This document shows, in pieces, positions 37,170 to 50,400 of a stretch of DNA of 64,000 nucleotides. The notes under the pieces are model-generated. The model was not told the origin of the DNA, searched no databases, and saw nothing but the letters and a program-made list of their open reading frames with translations. The first letter of the stretch is position 1, and every line of letters starts with the position of its first letter. The stretch is from Apis mellifera (taxonomy: Eukaryota; Arthropoda; Insecta; Hymenoptera; Apidae), in assembly GCF_003254395.2 (NCBI RefSeq), contig NC_037643.1:11304963-11368962 (forward strand), given 5' to 3'. The position numbers and the translations under genes were made by a program.

Positions 37170-38959
37170 AGCAATGTAAGCGCAGCTGCTCGATTTTCGT
37201 GTATTGTCAAAGAGACTTAATGTAACATAATTCCAAGATCCTGGATAGTACCATACGTAGACGCGTCTCGATTAAATTGTTATTTAAAAGACAAAGAGGA
37301 ACAAAATATTCGATATTCTCTCTTTCAAACTCTTGTTTAAAACTTTACGAATTTTTCAACAATTTCAAAATCTTTTTCTTTCCCTCTTATATATCGTCAT
37401 TCAACGCGAAATTCTTAACGCAATAACATTTCGTATCGATTATATTGCCATTTTTATCAGTCACACGAATATCTAATCATCTAATCAGTCATTTTCATCT
37501 TTTTATACAAGTGCTAACTAATCAGATATTTTTTTTTTTAAAGTGCAATGAAGATATTATTTATTTATAGTAGAATCACTAAGGATTGAATATTTTTTTC
37601 TTTTTTCTTTTTCCTTTTATCTTCACGTACATCGCGTGTTCGAATTCGACGATTACGAGAGGGGTCAGTTGCTTAAGTTTCCCGAAATGTACACAAATGT
37701 GTATTTATCTTATACGCAAGTATATCGAGTCGATAAGTCTCGATGGGGCAATCTTTCGGGGCTTGGTACAATCTCGGCTGAGAATATATACAAGGCAAGG
37801 AAACTGTTTCGTACATCCCGGCGAGGAGAATATTCTCTTATACACCGACGAGTAATTCTCTCATCACGCAAGCTTGCGATGTAATTTCACCAAATGATTT
37901 ATGACGGCCATAATGACCGAACGAAGGTCACGATCTCGACGAGATCTTCTCGATCGGGGATCGAGCCGAGCTACACTGTTGCGCGCAAACCAGAAAAGTC
38001 CACTCGTTATTAGTTTTCCACGGTTGACTTCCTTTCGACAAGATTCTTCTTTTCCAACTGTCCAGGAACCCCTTGCATAAAAATGTCGAGAATATATATA
38101 TATATGTATGTATAATTTATCGAGATATTACGTTTCGATTCTTCCCCCATTTCTCGTAGGAGGAGAAAAAGGCTTGTTCTCGGAGACGAATCTAAATCAG
38201 TCCGTAGATATACCTTAACGCTGCCTTGCCCGGACTAGTTTTTACGTTCCTAGCATGACTCATTGCGCCTCGGATGAACCTGTTAGCGCCACCCTCTACG
38301 TCGAACCGGTGTATCCCGCCACCGCATCTTTGTTCATTAAAACGAAAAAGAAACTAACTGATCGGTATTAAAAATGATCTTCAACGTTCTCCAAAAATAT
38401 ATATATAGCCTCGCGTAATGCAATTCGAAGAACGACGCTCGTACTTCCATACCGATGGATGATCGATCGAAACGATCGATTTCAAGAGGAACGAATCGAA
38501 CAATTTAATCGGCCCATTAAGACGCGGGTTCTCACCGAATTAATAATCGTTGGCTCGACTGCACGGTGTATATCTGCATATATAACTGACGTCGAAGGAG
38601 AAAGGGTGGGGAGGGCGCGATAAAAATTCTCGCAATGCAATCAGTCGGGTTGCTTAGGACCGCGAAATTGCGGGCATCGAATGTAAAATGGTACGGAATG
38701 GGTATGACCCTTTGGACGTGTGTACACGGACACGGGGTCGCACACACCGGCGGCGAGGAGCAGTTAATGGAAGCTTAGAGGTTGATAGCCTTGAGTATGT
38801 ACCGCGGTTGGTCGTGCCATGGCCGACCGATTCTTCGACTCTCTCTCTTGGGCTCGTCCGACTTGACCGCTCTTTACCTCTAGAAATCCAGCCGCCTCTC
38901 TTACCCTCCTCGTCCGTCCCGTTCCATCCCTATTTCTCTCTGCCTCGCTCCTTTTCCAG

Positions 38960-39324
38960 GCCATCCTCGCCGTGATTCCTCCCTCCCTTCTCCTCTCCTC
39001 TCCCTCACTCCGGATGTTGATGGTGCAGGGACCGACTCGAAGCCTGGACGTAAACAGCGCGAAGGTTTTCGCTTGCCAAATTGGTTGGATAACGAGTCGG
39101 CCGCTAGAGGGACGCAGGATGCATTGAAAATGCTAGTGGATCGTAGTTGCTGTTATCTTAATGAGCATTCTCTACCAGGAAATGAATTCTCTCTCGCCGG
39201 TGAAATTCGAAATGTTTCGCGACTATTTTCAGTTTACAGTTATCCGAAAAGATGCGTGCGTGTGTCTCGATTGTGTTTTCCGTTATCATCATCATCATCA
39301 TCATCACCACGATTACTGTTATAA
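38960..39324 (+). other. Candidate internal coding exon, boundaries uncertain
   Basis: The acceptor-like CGCTCCTTTTCCAG ends at 38959. The frame entered in phase 1 stays open for about 120 codons to a stop at 39322-39324. Its middle reads like protein (REGFRLPNWLDNESAARG, then DALKMLVDRSCCYLNEHS). The first part comes from a CT-rich tract and the end from a TCA microsatellite, both suspicious. A donor-like GTGAAA lies at about 39200. No partner exon is known. Confidence 0.2.
39285..39306. repeat. ATC/TCA microsatellite
   Basis: About seven tandem ATC triplets, directly visible. Confidence 0.88.
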
Positions 39325-41964
39325 TTGAAACTGTATTATGTTCACGCGTGTTGAAAACACGTACGAAATTATTACATATCGATCCAACAACTTTTGATTC
39401 CATCCAATCGGCGAGAATTTCATCCTGTATTTTCCACTTACGAGTTTCCTGTTACGATGTTTCTTCTAATTACAACGCGTTAAATTACAGGTTTTGCCGC
39501 CACTGTGTCAACGATGAAAATAATTAAATAATTTGTAACCGAAGAATGCGAGCAATCGTTTTTTTTTTTTTTTTATAACTCTTGTTGGGAAAGGATCAAA
39601 TTAACGGAAATTCGCTTTGGAAGAAGAACGCTTAAGCGTGAACACCGTCCGGGAAAACTTGGATGTGACCAGGCGGGCAACATTATCCCAACACGATTTC
39701 AAACCGATGGAGAGGAGGATACTTGAGAACCGGGAGCAGGAGGAAACGAGAGAAATATATAGGGGTCTTTGATCTGTACACCCTTCCTGCAAGTTCCTGG
39801 TACATGGCCGGCCCGTTACCTCTAGTCACTACCAACTACTGGAGTAAATAGTAGTGTGGTCACGTGTTTGTTCAGATCCGGACGCAATTTACCATCGTTG
39901 GCGGTGTCTATAACTAGCGTTTGCGATAGGTGTTGCTATGATCGGTTGCGAACAACACCGGTGGAACAGAACACATTTTCAAAATCGTGATTGCGTTTCT
40001 TCAGAATCTATCTTCTTCTCGAAGAAGAAATAATTAGACATTTTCTTCATCAATTGTAAAAAGAGTACAAGTAATATATTCGAAACGAAGGAAAAACTGT
40101 TTTTGAAAATAAAAAAAGAAAAAATTTGATACGAATTTTCTGCAAGAAAAGGAGGATGCACCAAATATTTATTAAAGCAGATATTAAAGTACGGAATATA
40201 TGAAAATTTTTGAAAAAAAGATTATTTGAGAAGATATTGAGATTGACGTTTCGATGTTTTATCAGTTTCAGAAACGTTAACGCAATCAACAATGAGTGTC
40301 TTCTTAATATATCGCGGACAATATATCGGTCGATGAATCGCGTGACTTTTGTTAATACGATAAGTTCGTTACGAGACAGTTCTAACGAGGCGGTAAATAA
40401 GAGAAAACTGTGGAAACATGAGACAGTAATAAAAAGAAAATTGAGATTGTAAATAATGGTTATGACTAGGAGAGAGAGAAAGAGAGAGAGAAGCAGACCT
40501 TGGTTAATTCTGGAGATCTTTTCCCTTACAAATTGGCTGTCCAAAAAATAAGCGAAGAGTTTAAAACCGATCCTAGAGGCTTACTGATTCTGAAATCAGC
40601 CCGAGGGTAAGAGACACTGGAAGATTTTTCTTAGTCACGTAAGAAATACTTGTGAAAGCAAAAATTCCGGTAGGTAATAATTTTAAAAATATGAAATTTG
40701 CATAAAATATCTTGACAAATAAACTTATTACCAATTTATACTTATTACATCTATTTCCAATTTATATTTGTTCGGCACACGTTTCTTTATTACGCTATCG
40801 ATAAATTGCATTTATGCAAATGTTTCTTGCCTCGATGCTTTTCTTTTCATCGAGCGATAGAGCCTGCGTAAAGATTTTTACCTCGGTAAATCATGATGTA
40901 TAATGTGTAAAAAATTAATTTTTTATGGATAAATATGTAAAGGATAGTTTAAAATATATCTTGAATGAGAATGACAAAGAATCTTATAATATCGTGAGCA
41001 GATGTAGACATTAGTCATCGACAATTTCTCGAAACGGTAAGATATTGTAATCGCAAACACTGATATGAAGTTATATGACATAAAGAGTCATCTTTTAGAG
41101 GCGCCTTACTGATAGCCAAGGCATTCTTAAAGCCTCTAATATATCTCTATGAATAACACGGTTGCGACATCGGTACAGTATTGTCGGTTCAGAAAAATGG
41201 ACATCGATATCGTATAAATCGTACTAAATTTTATCGATGACGAAATAATCGTAGAAAATTTCACATTCGAACTCGTTTTTCTTCGTATCGTATATACGCA
41301 ATAATATAAACCAAATAAAATTTATACTTTCATCCTTTACGCGCAATCGTTCCTTTTTATCGATATAATATATATTTTTAATAACCGAGCGCATGATACA
41401 GATCGATTTATAAAATCGACAATTAAAAATTTTCGATAAATCTAGATTAAAAAGAAAATTATACTTGTACGACAGACTAAATTGTTTCGAAGCGTGAATC
41501 GGGATAAACGAACGAAAACATAGGCTTAAATTCATTCCTGTCCATTCATGTTTCACCTTGCAATTATGAGTCATATTTATAGACAGATCAATTTAAATTC
41601 TCTATATTCGCACAGAGGCTGTCTATTCGTCAAAAATTCGAAATATGACGGTAATCGACGTATACACCATAGAGCATCATTGCCGAAGTTGCGTGCACTG
41701 TTGTACAGCGGTGCATATCGTGGCCGAGCTTCTCCCAAGTGGGGAGAGCGAAAGAGCACGGTACACACGATGGATATTCGTGCTGGACTAGAGGGACTCG
41801 GCTGGAAAAGGGACCGGGTTGGCTGGACTGTGTAAGAGATCGTTCGTGGAGAAGGGATTGTCGTCGGCCGTGGAACACCGTGCAGAGAGGAAGGGATTGC
41901 GCGTGAAGGGGAACCCTGGGTCCGTAGAGGGGAGGAGGACACCGGGTAGATAGAGAAACGGAAT
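39325..41964. other. AT-rich non-coding stretch
   Basis: No supported gene. An 18-base T run lies at about 39559-39576. The 164-codon minus-strand ORF at 40050-40544 consists almost entirely of Phe/Leu/Ile/Asn from AT-rich DNA and is not accepted as a gene. Confidence 0.45.
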
Positions 41965-42090
41965 AGCGAGAAAAAGAGAGGGGAGAGAGAGAGAGAGAAG
42001 CGTCGCGAAAGGGAGAAAGAGAGATGGGGACGAGAGAAAGGGAGAGAGAGAGAGAGAGAGAGTGGGAAAGGCGGCGTGCGAGAGAGAGAG
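41965..42090 (+). promoter_or_regulatory. GA-rich promoter-type tract
   Basis: Dense GAGAGA runs (about 41980-41996, 42042-42062, 42078-42092) stand directly upstream of an ATG-free, GC-rich block that ends in a splice donor. In insects such tracts upstream of transcription starts are known to bind GAGA-type factors and mark paused or developmental promoters. The application here is inference. No TATA box is seen. Confidence 0.4.
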
Positions 42091-42099
42091 AGGGTAGAA

Positions 42100-42535
42100 A
42101 GGCCTGCTAGGCTCGCCTTCCTTGACTGCCGCGCGGCGCGCTAGTTTCGGCTTGCCGCTCCGACGTGACGGACGCTCTTTTCCAGTGGACGCCGGCTTAC
42201 ACGTGGAAGCGGCCTTCTCCGGTGTGTCGTGCTTTTCTTTGTTTTGATCGCGTGTGAATTCGTGTGCACGGGCTCGATATACAGTGGAATATTCGGTGTG
42301 ACAGTGGAAAATAAGCGAATTACGATTCGGTGGTTTCGTTTCTTCGTCGCGTGTACGCACTTCGATTGAGTTCAGTGAGCGTTACCTCGAAACGGAGCGT
42401 TGTGAGATTCGGACACAGTGTTTATTCGAATCTACGCCATCAACTACCTCGATTTGGATTACGTGAATCTAAAGCAACGGACGACGGGAACCGTGAGGAA
42501 AAGGGGAGCCGGAGTGAAGCTCGACATTCGAAAAG
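42100..42535 (+). other. Putative 5' noncoding first exon of a plus-strand gene
   Basis: No ATG occurs between 42027 and about 42570, which is unlikely by chance for roughly 550 bases. The block is GC-rich relative to its flanks, repeats GTGTG and CAGTGGA words common in insect leaders, and contains TCAGT at 42372-42376, an initiator-type word. It ends at CGAAAAG/GTGCGT (exon end 42535), a good splice donor. The transcription start is not fixed; it could lie anywhere from about 42130 to 42372. The coding part must lie further right, beyond a long first intron and probably beyond this window. Which gene it is cannot be told from the leader. Confidence 0.5.
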
Positions 42536-43092
42536 GTGCGTCCCATATTCATACAAGTGTCTCGAAACATTTGAATGCGAGATAGTCGAGGATATACGTA
42601 CATTTATACCCATTTCTCGTGAAAAATATTCGATATAAGATGCTCAGTTCACGTGTTCGATGCTAGATTCAACGTACAAAGTCATAATTATCGTTAATTC
42701 GATGCAGAATTTTCAAATTTATCGACTGAATGTTTCGATCGCGTAAGACACAAAATGGCGTCGTTGATCCAAAGCATCATGGTTTTATGGCGCGAGAAAG
42801 AAAATTATCGATTTAAGGAAAAAATTTGACGCAAGACATTCGTTTTCGTGTAATCTATGTTTCTTATCTTTAAATTTATTACGGAATCGAAAATATTGAA
42901 ATTCGCGATATGATGATGAAATCTCGAAAAACGGTTTCTTTGTATCATTGACAAATTTGAATGACCTATCAAAACTTGCGTTATATTTATATCTTCGATT
43001 AAACCGTATCAAAGGGGGGGAAAAAACATCGATTCTTCGCATTCGAATCGCAATACGATATCGAATATGAACGCGTATACGTTTGTTGCGAA

Positions 43093-43112
43093 TTTTTTTT
43101 TTTTTTTTTTTT
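43093..43112. repeat. Homopolymer T run (20 bases)
   Basis: Uninterrupted T run, directly visible. Confidence 0.9.
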
Positions 43113-44273
43113 AAATTGATCTGGCAGTGTATTCCCATAACAATAAACGAAATTCCGTTTTGTGACGCAGATGGCGTTTGGCGATTCTGGGAATTTTAGA
43201 TTTACAGATACACCTGAACCGTTTGTTTAGCCTGACGAACCTTAGCAATGCGATGTTTTTACTGAGGGTATCGTGAACGTGCTCGTCTCGCAAGCAATGT
43301 CAACAAACTCGGTTATTCGGTTTCTTTGTTCATTGCTTTGTGTTGTCAAGTAACTCGTAAAAGTAAAGAAAAAAAGAGATGAAAGCATAAAAAGAAGGAG
43401 AGGCGCGGAGAAATTTTTAATAACGTCTTTTCTTTATATTCGAATAAGAAAATAGCATAGGATGAGAATAAAAATTTAACGTTGACACAGTCGGAAGAAT
43501 GCGAAACGAATACAACATGCAAAATTTCTTTCTAGGATTTGTTGAAAATGTTGTTTCACAGTGCTTGCTGTTTTACTAACTCGAGAATGTTATTTTTTTC
43601 ATCGCGAGAACGGGAAAGGCGAGAAGGGGAGAAAATGATAGATGCGATATTTATTCGCATTAAATTAATGGCGAACGAGACCGATCCGTGTCGTGGCTTA
43701 ACGAATGTGCACCTTTCCACGTATGTACGTTGAAATCCTTCGGGCCACTCTATTATGTCGGAACGAGTTTCTTAGTTTCAAAAACCAGTTCTCGAAAAAT
43801 TTTTTTCACCGTGTACCGCGTTGCCCGGAGAAGAAACATTGGAATTCGTCAGGCGATGGGCAAACTTTTTCTTTCGCTCACAACTGCGACGTTTAAAGTG
43901 GATAGATCGTAGCGTTAAAAGAATCCCATATTTCATTACCCTTTAAACGCGCATGTTTCGAGACTCGACCATATTACTTTAGATAGATAGATCGTATCAT
44001 TGCGTATTTTAGATAAATTGTCCTAGCATTTTGAGACGTTGAAAGAAATAATTTTCTTCCATTTTGTTTTTTTTCTAAATAGTATAGATAGTATTCTGAA
44101 ATTACACGAATATAAAGGAACGGAAATATATATTGCATACACTTTTATTCGATAAATATCAAATAGATGGCACTTATAAACGATATAAGATAGATACGAG
44201 ATAACAAAAGATGGTTAGTTTCAAAAATTGAAAAGAGAGAATTTTATTTCCACAGTTCTTTATTTAATAAAAT

Positions 44274-44561
44274 ATGAAATCGAATATGTGGAAAAATGAA
44301 TATGAAAAATATTTTTCTTTAATTACGAAAGATTATAAAAGTACGATGAATACAAAATATTTGAACGATATTTTAAACTCTTTAAATATAAACAATATTT
44401 TTTTTTCATTTTTCATTTTATCGTATTTGTTTATTTCGTGCTTTTTTGAAATTCATATAGTCAGTATTTTGGTCAGTATAATAATAAACTTTTTTGTGTT
44501 TCAATATGCTGTATATAAAGTCAATAATTATATTACATTATTTATGAATTCATCTGGATAA
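44274..44561 (+). other. AT-rich 95-codon ORF with hydrophobic segments, unsupported
   Basis: ATG at 44274. The start (MKSNMWKNEYEKYFSLITKD) is hydrophilic and is followed by two Phe/Ile/Leu-rich segments that could span a membrane (roughly residues 41-57 and 58-76). In DNA this AT-rich, stops are frequent, so 95 open codons is a little unusual. Composition alone could still explain it. No family is recognised. Confidence 0.15.
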
Positions 44562-47220
44562 TAATTATTTTAATCGAAATAGCTAAATAACACTTCTGAA
44601 TAATTTAAAAGGACGATAAATGTCAAAAATAAAGAAATATCGTGTCGTTAAAATTCTAATACTTCTATAAATTCTCTAGCTTGTATAATACAATCGATCA
44701 TCGACTATTTTGTTTTATTTTATTGGGCAATTTTCTAATTGCTATCGAGCAATATGTTTTGACAAAGAACATAATTTCTTGTTTGCAATTAATTCTTGAT
44801 AAACTCGACAAGTCCGTATTAAATTCGTATTAATAACCAACATTGAATTAGAATAGAAATTTATGTATCTAACCATAAATTTGCATATCACTGTTTTTTT
44901 CTTAAACAAATGAATTGACGTATAAGTGAAGTATATAGATATTTTATCATCTATTAAATTAAATATAAAATTCGATACACGAAAATATTTCAATTTTTCC
45001 CAATTTTTAATTTCATTCGAGGATCACTTTTCAAGGGAAAAATACGATTTTTTTAAAATTTATTTAAAACATAACATCATATATAAAAATATATATACAA
45101 TTTTACTAAATCCTATTTAAATTTTTTTGAACATTTAAAAAATATCTATATGCTTCCATTTTTTAGAAATATATATACCTAACAAAATTTTCGAGATGAG
45201 CACAACTCTTCCATTTTTTTCTTTAATTCGTATCTTTTCCTCTAACAGGTTGTTCCTTTCTCTCTCTCCATATCGCACCGCCTAATCAAAAATCAAAAAA
45301 ACGCGAAAAAATAAAAAAAAAATCAACAGAAATTGACTTATCGTGTTTTCGTAACCTTTTTTCTTCTTTTACTGTCTTCATTTATTATTATTTCCGTCAA
45401 ACCGGTCGATATACAGTGTCGTGCAAACAGGGACCGACCAAATTTGTCCCATCGATAAGATTTGAGCGTGTAAAAAGGTCCATCGCCACGGATCCGTGTA
45501 TCGAGAGTCGTTTTCGAGGCGAACTATTAGGTAGGCAGGCAGAGACGATACGTTGTTAAAGGCTTATGCGCGTAGTTTCCACGGGTGCTTTGACCTCTTG
45601 TCTTAGTCCGCATGTTAACGAGGCTTCGTTAATTACACCTCGTGAGATTACGACAGGGACAGGTGGCCGACGATTATCCATTATCCGTTCTAGAAACGTT
45701 GCTCGAACGGATACGACCCAAGCATCAGAGATAACCACTGATTAATACACTCTGTTCGCGGCGACGGAATCGATGTCCAATTGACCCAGTCATGATTCAG
45801 CCCGACAATGCCGAGGATTGAAAAACTGGCGAGGCGAGGACAGATGTTTTATGATCTCGATTTTTTTTTTTTATCGAGATGACGTTTCCCAAAGCGGGAC
45901 AATTGATCTTCGAAGCCGATTACCGGATTCGATTATTTCTTCCTTCCTTCGAAAAATTTTGGATTTGTTCTATTCGTCGCGATAAATGGCGAAATTCTTG
46001 GCTGAGTTCTAAAGCCATTCTTCGGGATAATCCATTCGTTTTCGTTTAACTCGTCTATTTCGATTTTAAAGATCCAACCAGAATGATATATATATATTCA
46101 TTGAATTATACTGGTGGATTTCTTTCTTAATAAATTTTGGATTTGTCGTCTGTTCTTTATCATGATAAATGAACGAACTAGCTCGATTCCGAGTCATAGG
46201 AGAATAATTGATTCTTCTTCGGTGGATATTTATGCCACTTTCGTAATTAGCCCATTAGTTAAATTGCTTCTTGGAAAAAATTTCCTCTTTGAGAAATTTT
46301 TCAGAGCATTTCATCTGTTTTCTCTTATCTCCTAGTTGAGATCATCGATCGAATCTCTTTCCTTCGTCGAAGAATGATTCTTTTTCAAAAAATATTTATC
46401 CCATTATTTAACGATCTCATCCTCGAAAAAACGTAAGCTTGTCCATCAAAGAAATTACAATTAGTTGAAATCGTGTTGCACTCGTAAAATTTTTAACAAT
46501 CGGCGAGCAAGGATATCGTAAATTCGAGCAGGGCAATAAATGCTTGATAAAAGATCGTTGGGTGTATAAAGGCGACAACGATGGTCCCGGGCTCTAATAC
46601 ACGGGAACAGCTGGCACGTTCTTAATTCAACCTCGGCGAGAGTGCTGATCCCAAAGTGACAAAGGCTAATTTTATGAAGGAGAGAAACACCACAGTGGTA
46701 TAAACGGACCCGCTCGAATTCTAGGCTACTACTCTTTACTCTCTACCCGTCTTAATCGTCCGAGATGTCGATTTTTATCGGTGTAATATATTCTTTTACG
46801 ACGTCGATACGAATTATCGATCTTCTGCTACCGTTATCCTCGCTTTTGTTCTCGCTTCTATCCACTTATCTCTCTTCTCCCCGTTTGTTACGTTATGAAC
46901 ATCTCGCGAAAAATGATTCTCTCTTTCCCATATTTTAGATCCATTTTTTAGATCCATTTTTCTACGCTGAAAAATTAATCCTTTTTAATTAATACATTAA
47001 TGCATTCGCTACTTCGTGTCATATCTCAGCTTCTCTATGATAAACTGCGGATATTTATACGTTTATGCAAAATTGAATTTTGTCAACAAAAATTTATATA
47101 GGATGGACTAAGCAAATTTTTCATTCCTTCAAAAATTTAATTTTACATAAATAATCTGTTTATTTTTCATAAAAAAATATTCGCATTCGGTAAAAACGAT
47201 TAATTATATTTTTACCATCA

Positions 47221-47496
47221 TTAATACTTTTTTGATATCAATTTAAACGAATCGCAAGGGTTGAAAATCAATCGTTTTGCAGTTCGTGCCACGTTGTCGA
47301 ACTGTCTCGTTAGCTGTCTTTTAAACGGTTGTAAGAGGCCGGTGCAATCTGATGTAAAACTCGCCTCCACTCCGTATCGTAACCAGAGCATGAAAAAGGC
47401 GAGGACTAAACACGTGCACACGGCGAAGAAAAGACAAATTTTTTCGCGAAACGCAATGAGAGAAATAGCCTGACCCGACCCAGACAAGTGTTCCAT
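47221..47496 (-). CDS. Candidate small single-pass membrane protein or first exon
   Basis: On the minus strand, an ATG at 47494-47496 (context TTCATGG) opens 91 codons to TAA at 47221-47223. The frame is also open for 27 codons upstream of the ATG. Residues 1-19 are polar. Residues 20-40 (ICLFFAVCTCLVLAFFMLWLR region) form one clear membrane segment. The rest is basic and soluble-looking, with four Thr/Ser-rich turns and two later cysteines. The layout fits a small type II or tail-exposed membrane protein, or one exon of a multi-pass protein. There is no consensus donor within it and no transcript support. The composition is the most protein-like of the unspliced ORFs here. Confidence 0.25.
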   Translation of the reverse strand: MEHLSGSGQAISLIAFREKICLFFAVCTCLVLAFFMLWLRYGVEASFTSDCTGLLQPFKRQLTRQFDNVARTAKRLIFNPCDSFKLISKKY

Positions 47497-50400
47497 GAAT
47501 TGTTGGAAAACGTTCGTTCCATATATCCCTCTAACGAAGTTTTCGGCACGATTAAGAACCCAGCAGCGATCGATATATTACACACGCTTTTATGGTTCGA
47601 CGATTTCGATTGTGCGAAACTTTATTTTATTCCAAGTTGGAAGTTTCATTCCTTATTTCTCGCGTAACGTGGTCGAGCACGTGGAATGGCTTTCGTTGCT
47701 CGTATAAATTGGGAATTTTAATTGTTCACCGGTTATATCGTTATATGTTAGAGTAATAATTTTATAATAATAATTTGTTTAACGCGTTTCGCGTTGATTC
47801 GTTTAATTTTTTGTATTCTCTTCTGTTGAATATAGATGCAATCACAGATATTACGTTTTATTTGAAATTTTTATTTGCTTCGAATGCAGTAAAAATTATT
47901 GGGGAGGGGAGGGAAAAAAAACTGGCAAATGTAACACGAGCCGAATATTTGCAGAATTTAAACGGTAATGGACAAATACAAATGACGTGTCATACACTGT
48001 TAAAATTGTATTTTAACAATATATTTAACATATTTTTCTTCCATTCGAATATCGACAATTTCGTAATAGAATTAATTCATTATTTTTTATTCGATTGTTA
48101 GCTTGTTAGCAACGCGGCGCAGTAATTTTTTTTTTGCGAATTAAACTAGGAATACTTTCGATCCATCATTGCCATCGTCCAAGAATAATGAGATGGGTAT
48201 GAGTTCAAATCAAATTGCTAATCGTGCGAATCATACTCGTGTTTCACACTTTCGTTTATATCGTTTTCGAGGATAAATATGCCACGCATGAAATTAAAAA
48301 AAAAAAGGAAGAAGAGGAAAGGAAATATTATCACTCGAGAAATTAAAATTGCGAGACAACGTGTGAATGCACGTCTCTCGAGGAATTAATTAAGAATTAA
48401 ACGTATTTGCCAGTAATGTTCGAACGTGTTCCCTCTTTAAACAGGAAGAAATAATAAATATTTGAACCTTATCTGTGCACGACCGTAATCGAGGAAACTG
48501 CCGGAAATGAAATATTACTCGCCGTATTACCGGGTTTAATAGCGCCGCGGAAAATGTGGAAATTCATGGTGTGCAATATGACGATTATATGCATGGTTTA
48601 CGCCAAGAGAAAGTCGCCACTTTGCCATTCTCGTTAACATTCATAAACTATCTCGCATTAGCTAGGATTAGCTTCTTATCTCGATATTGTAATTTGTACA
48701 TATACATATATGTATGTATGTATTATTTAAGACGAACGAATTGAATAATTCTATTAGAATTTTATTATTGACTCGTGTGAAAACGTGTGAAAAATGCAGT
48801 GAATAATATATATTTATACCGATCGTTTGTTGAAAAATCTTCTCTTTCTCTCTTCTTCTTTGTATTTTATTCGATAGTTTGAATAAAATAAAATTTTCCA
48901 ATATAAGTATCTTACAAAATGCATTTCGTGTATTCTCAGAGCATATCCTCGTTTCGATAATGTTCATTTTCAAAGAATGGAATGTTCCGGTTGAATAGAT
49001 GTCGCAGCTTTGTTACCTGTTTTTGCAACAGGTATCGAGAAGAAGGTGTTGAAGTTTCTGTGCGATTTTTTTATTTTCCTTTTTTATGTATACATGAGCT
49101 ATACGAAAGAAAAAGGAAATACAGTCGATAGATTTTTTTTTTTTTTTTGCTCTGAAAAATTGATGGAAAAATCGGGACGTAAAATGCGCATCGACGTGGG
49201 TGAAATATGAAATCGTTTTGCCGGCTTCTTCATAAGAAACTCGTACAAATTGAAGATACGAGATGGAATATTTTGCATCAAACATGCATTTCGCAAACTC
49301 TTGCGTATTATATGGTGCCGAGAGTGTGTAGAAAGCTCTTAAAGGATATTGTAACGTAAAAGATAGATTTTTCTATAAGATGCGCGCGTACATTACTTCC
49401 GCCTTTTCTTCGCCTCCTCTCTTCGCCTTCCTTTTCGTCTCGCCGTCGTTGCTCACGGAATGTTGACATTATCCGTATTCGAGACGGAGGGAAAATATAT
49501 ATCTCTCCCTCTTACTCTCGAGTTCATAACTTTTTAAATAAGCTTGTAAATAATTTAAACGGAAAAAAATCGTATATACATTCACAATAACTATAAATAT
49601 TACAAACTATAAATTACCGCGGTCTATAATTGTGTCAAAAGGCGTTTTTCTTCGGAAGTTGACAGTAATTTCGTAAGTTTAATTAGCTATCGTAATAATT
49701 TATCGCGATGTTCTGAGAAGCGCGCAGTAACATATGATAATTAAATGTAATTCCCTATAATGTATACAAAATTAATGGCATATAATTAAACCCGAATCGT
49801 GTTAATTAATTTGTCATTTGTAATGCAACATACAAATTAAACACGGTTTCACCGATTATTATTTACACCGATATTTATATACATAAACGCACACACACAT
49901 ATATATATAGTTAGAAAAAATAAAAGACGTACGTATAATCGTTCAATCAAACGAAATAGAATTTACGAGAGAACCGTGCCGTAAGCCGTTTATTCCATTT
50001 GGTAAAACTACGCTGCACATCTCTCCTCTCCTTTTCATTTCTCTATCTTTAATCTCCTGCTGTTCACAATTAAATATAACAGCGTTTACAAAGCCGGCTG
50101 GATCGTTTACGTTATCAACTACTAATTTCACCGTTATTTTCCCTCCAAGACAGAGCCTCGCTCACACCGAGAATTTTGCAAAAGTAAGTTTCAGATAAAT
50201 GTTGAACCACTTAAAGTAATCTGGGTTTGCGATTATTAAGCAAAGACCACGGGATGCGAGGCCACGAAACGGGCTCAAATGAGAATGCTTCCAGAAGAAC
50301 TCGGGAGCTGATTAATAACGTGGAAATTACGTAGACCTGTCTTCTCTGTCTTCATCCCTTCTCCATCTCTCCTCCATTATCTATCTCTTTACTCCTCCTT

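Larger units (their letters stand above)
30972..38883. other. Non-coding stretch with alternating GC- and AT-rich DNA
   Basis: No gene is supported. The stretch includes polypyrimidine DNA (31560-31640), a CCA run (33201-33218), a 23-base A run (33804-33826), a GAA/AAG run (34618-34655), a protein-like but unsupported plus ORF at 35468-35812, an exon-like island at 36395-36660 and a minus ORF at 36972-37169. ORFs at 34447-35013 are driven by triplet repeats. Confidence 0.35.

Noticed and set aside
40050..40544. 164-codon minus-strand ORF with hydrophobic stretches
   Set aside because: Phe/Leu/Ile/Asn composition is what random AT-rich DNA gives; no coherent domain layout.
41788..42360. 190-codon minus-strand ORF
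   Set aside because: It is the antisense of the GA-rich tract, giving Leu/Ser/Pro repeats, and opposes a much better plus-strand leader exon.
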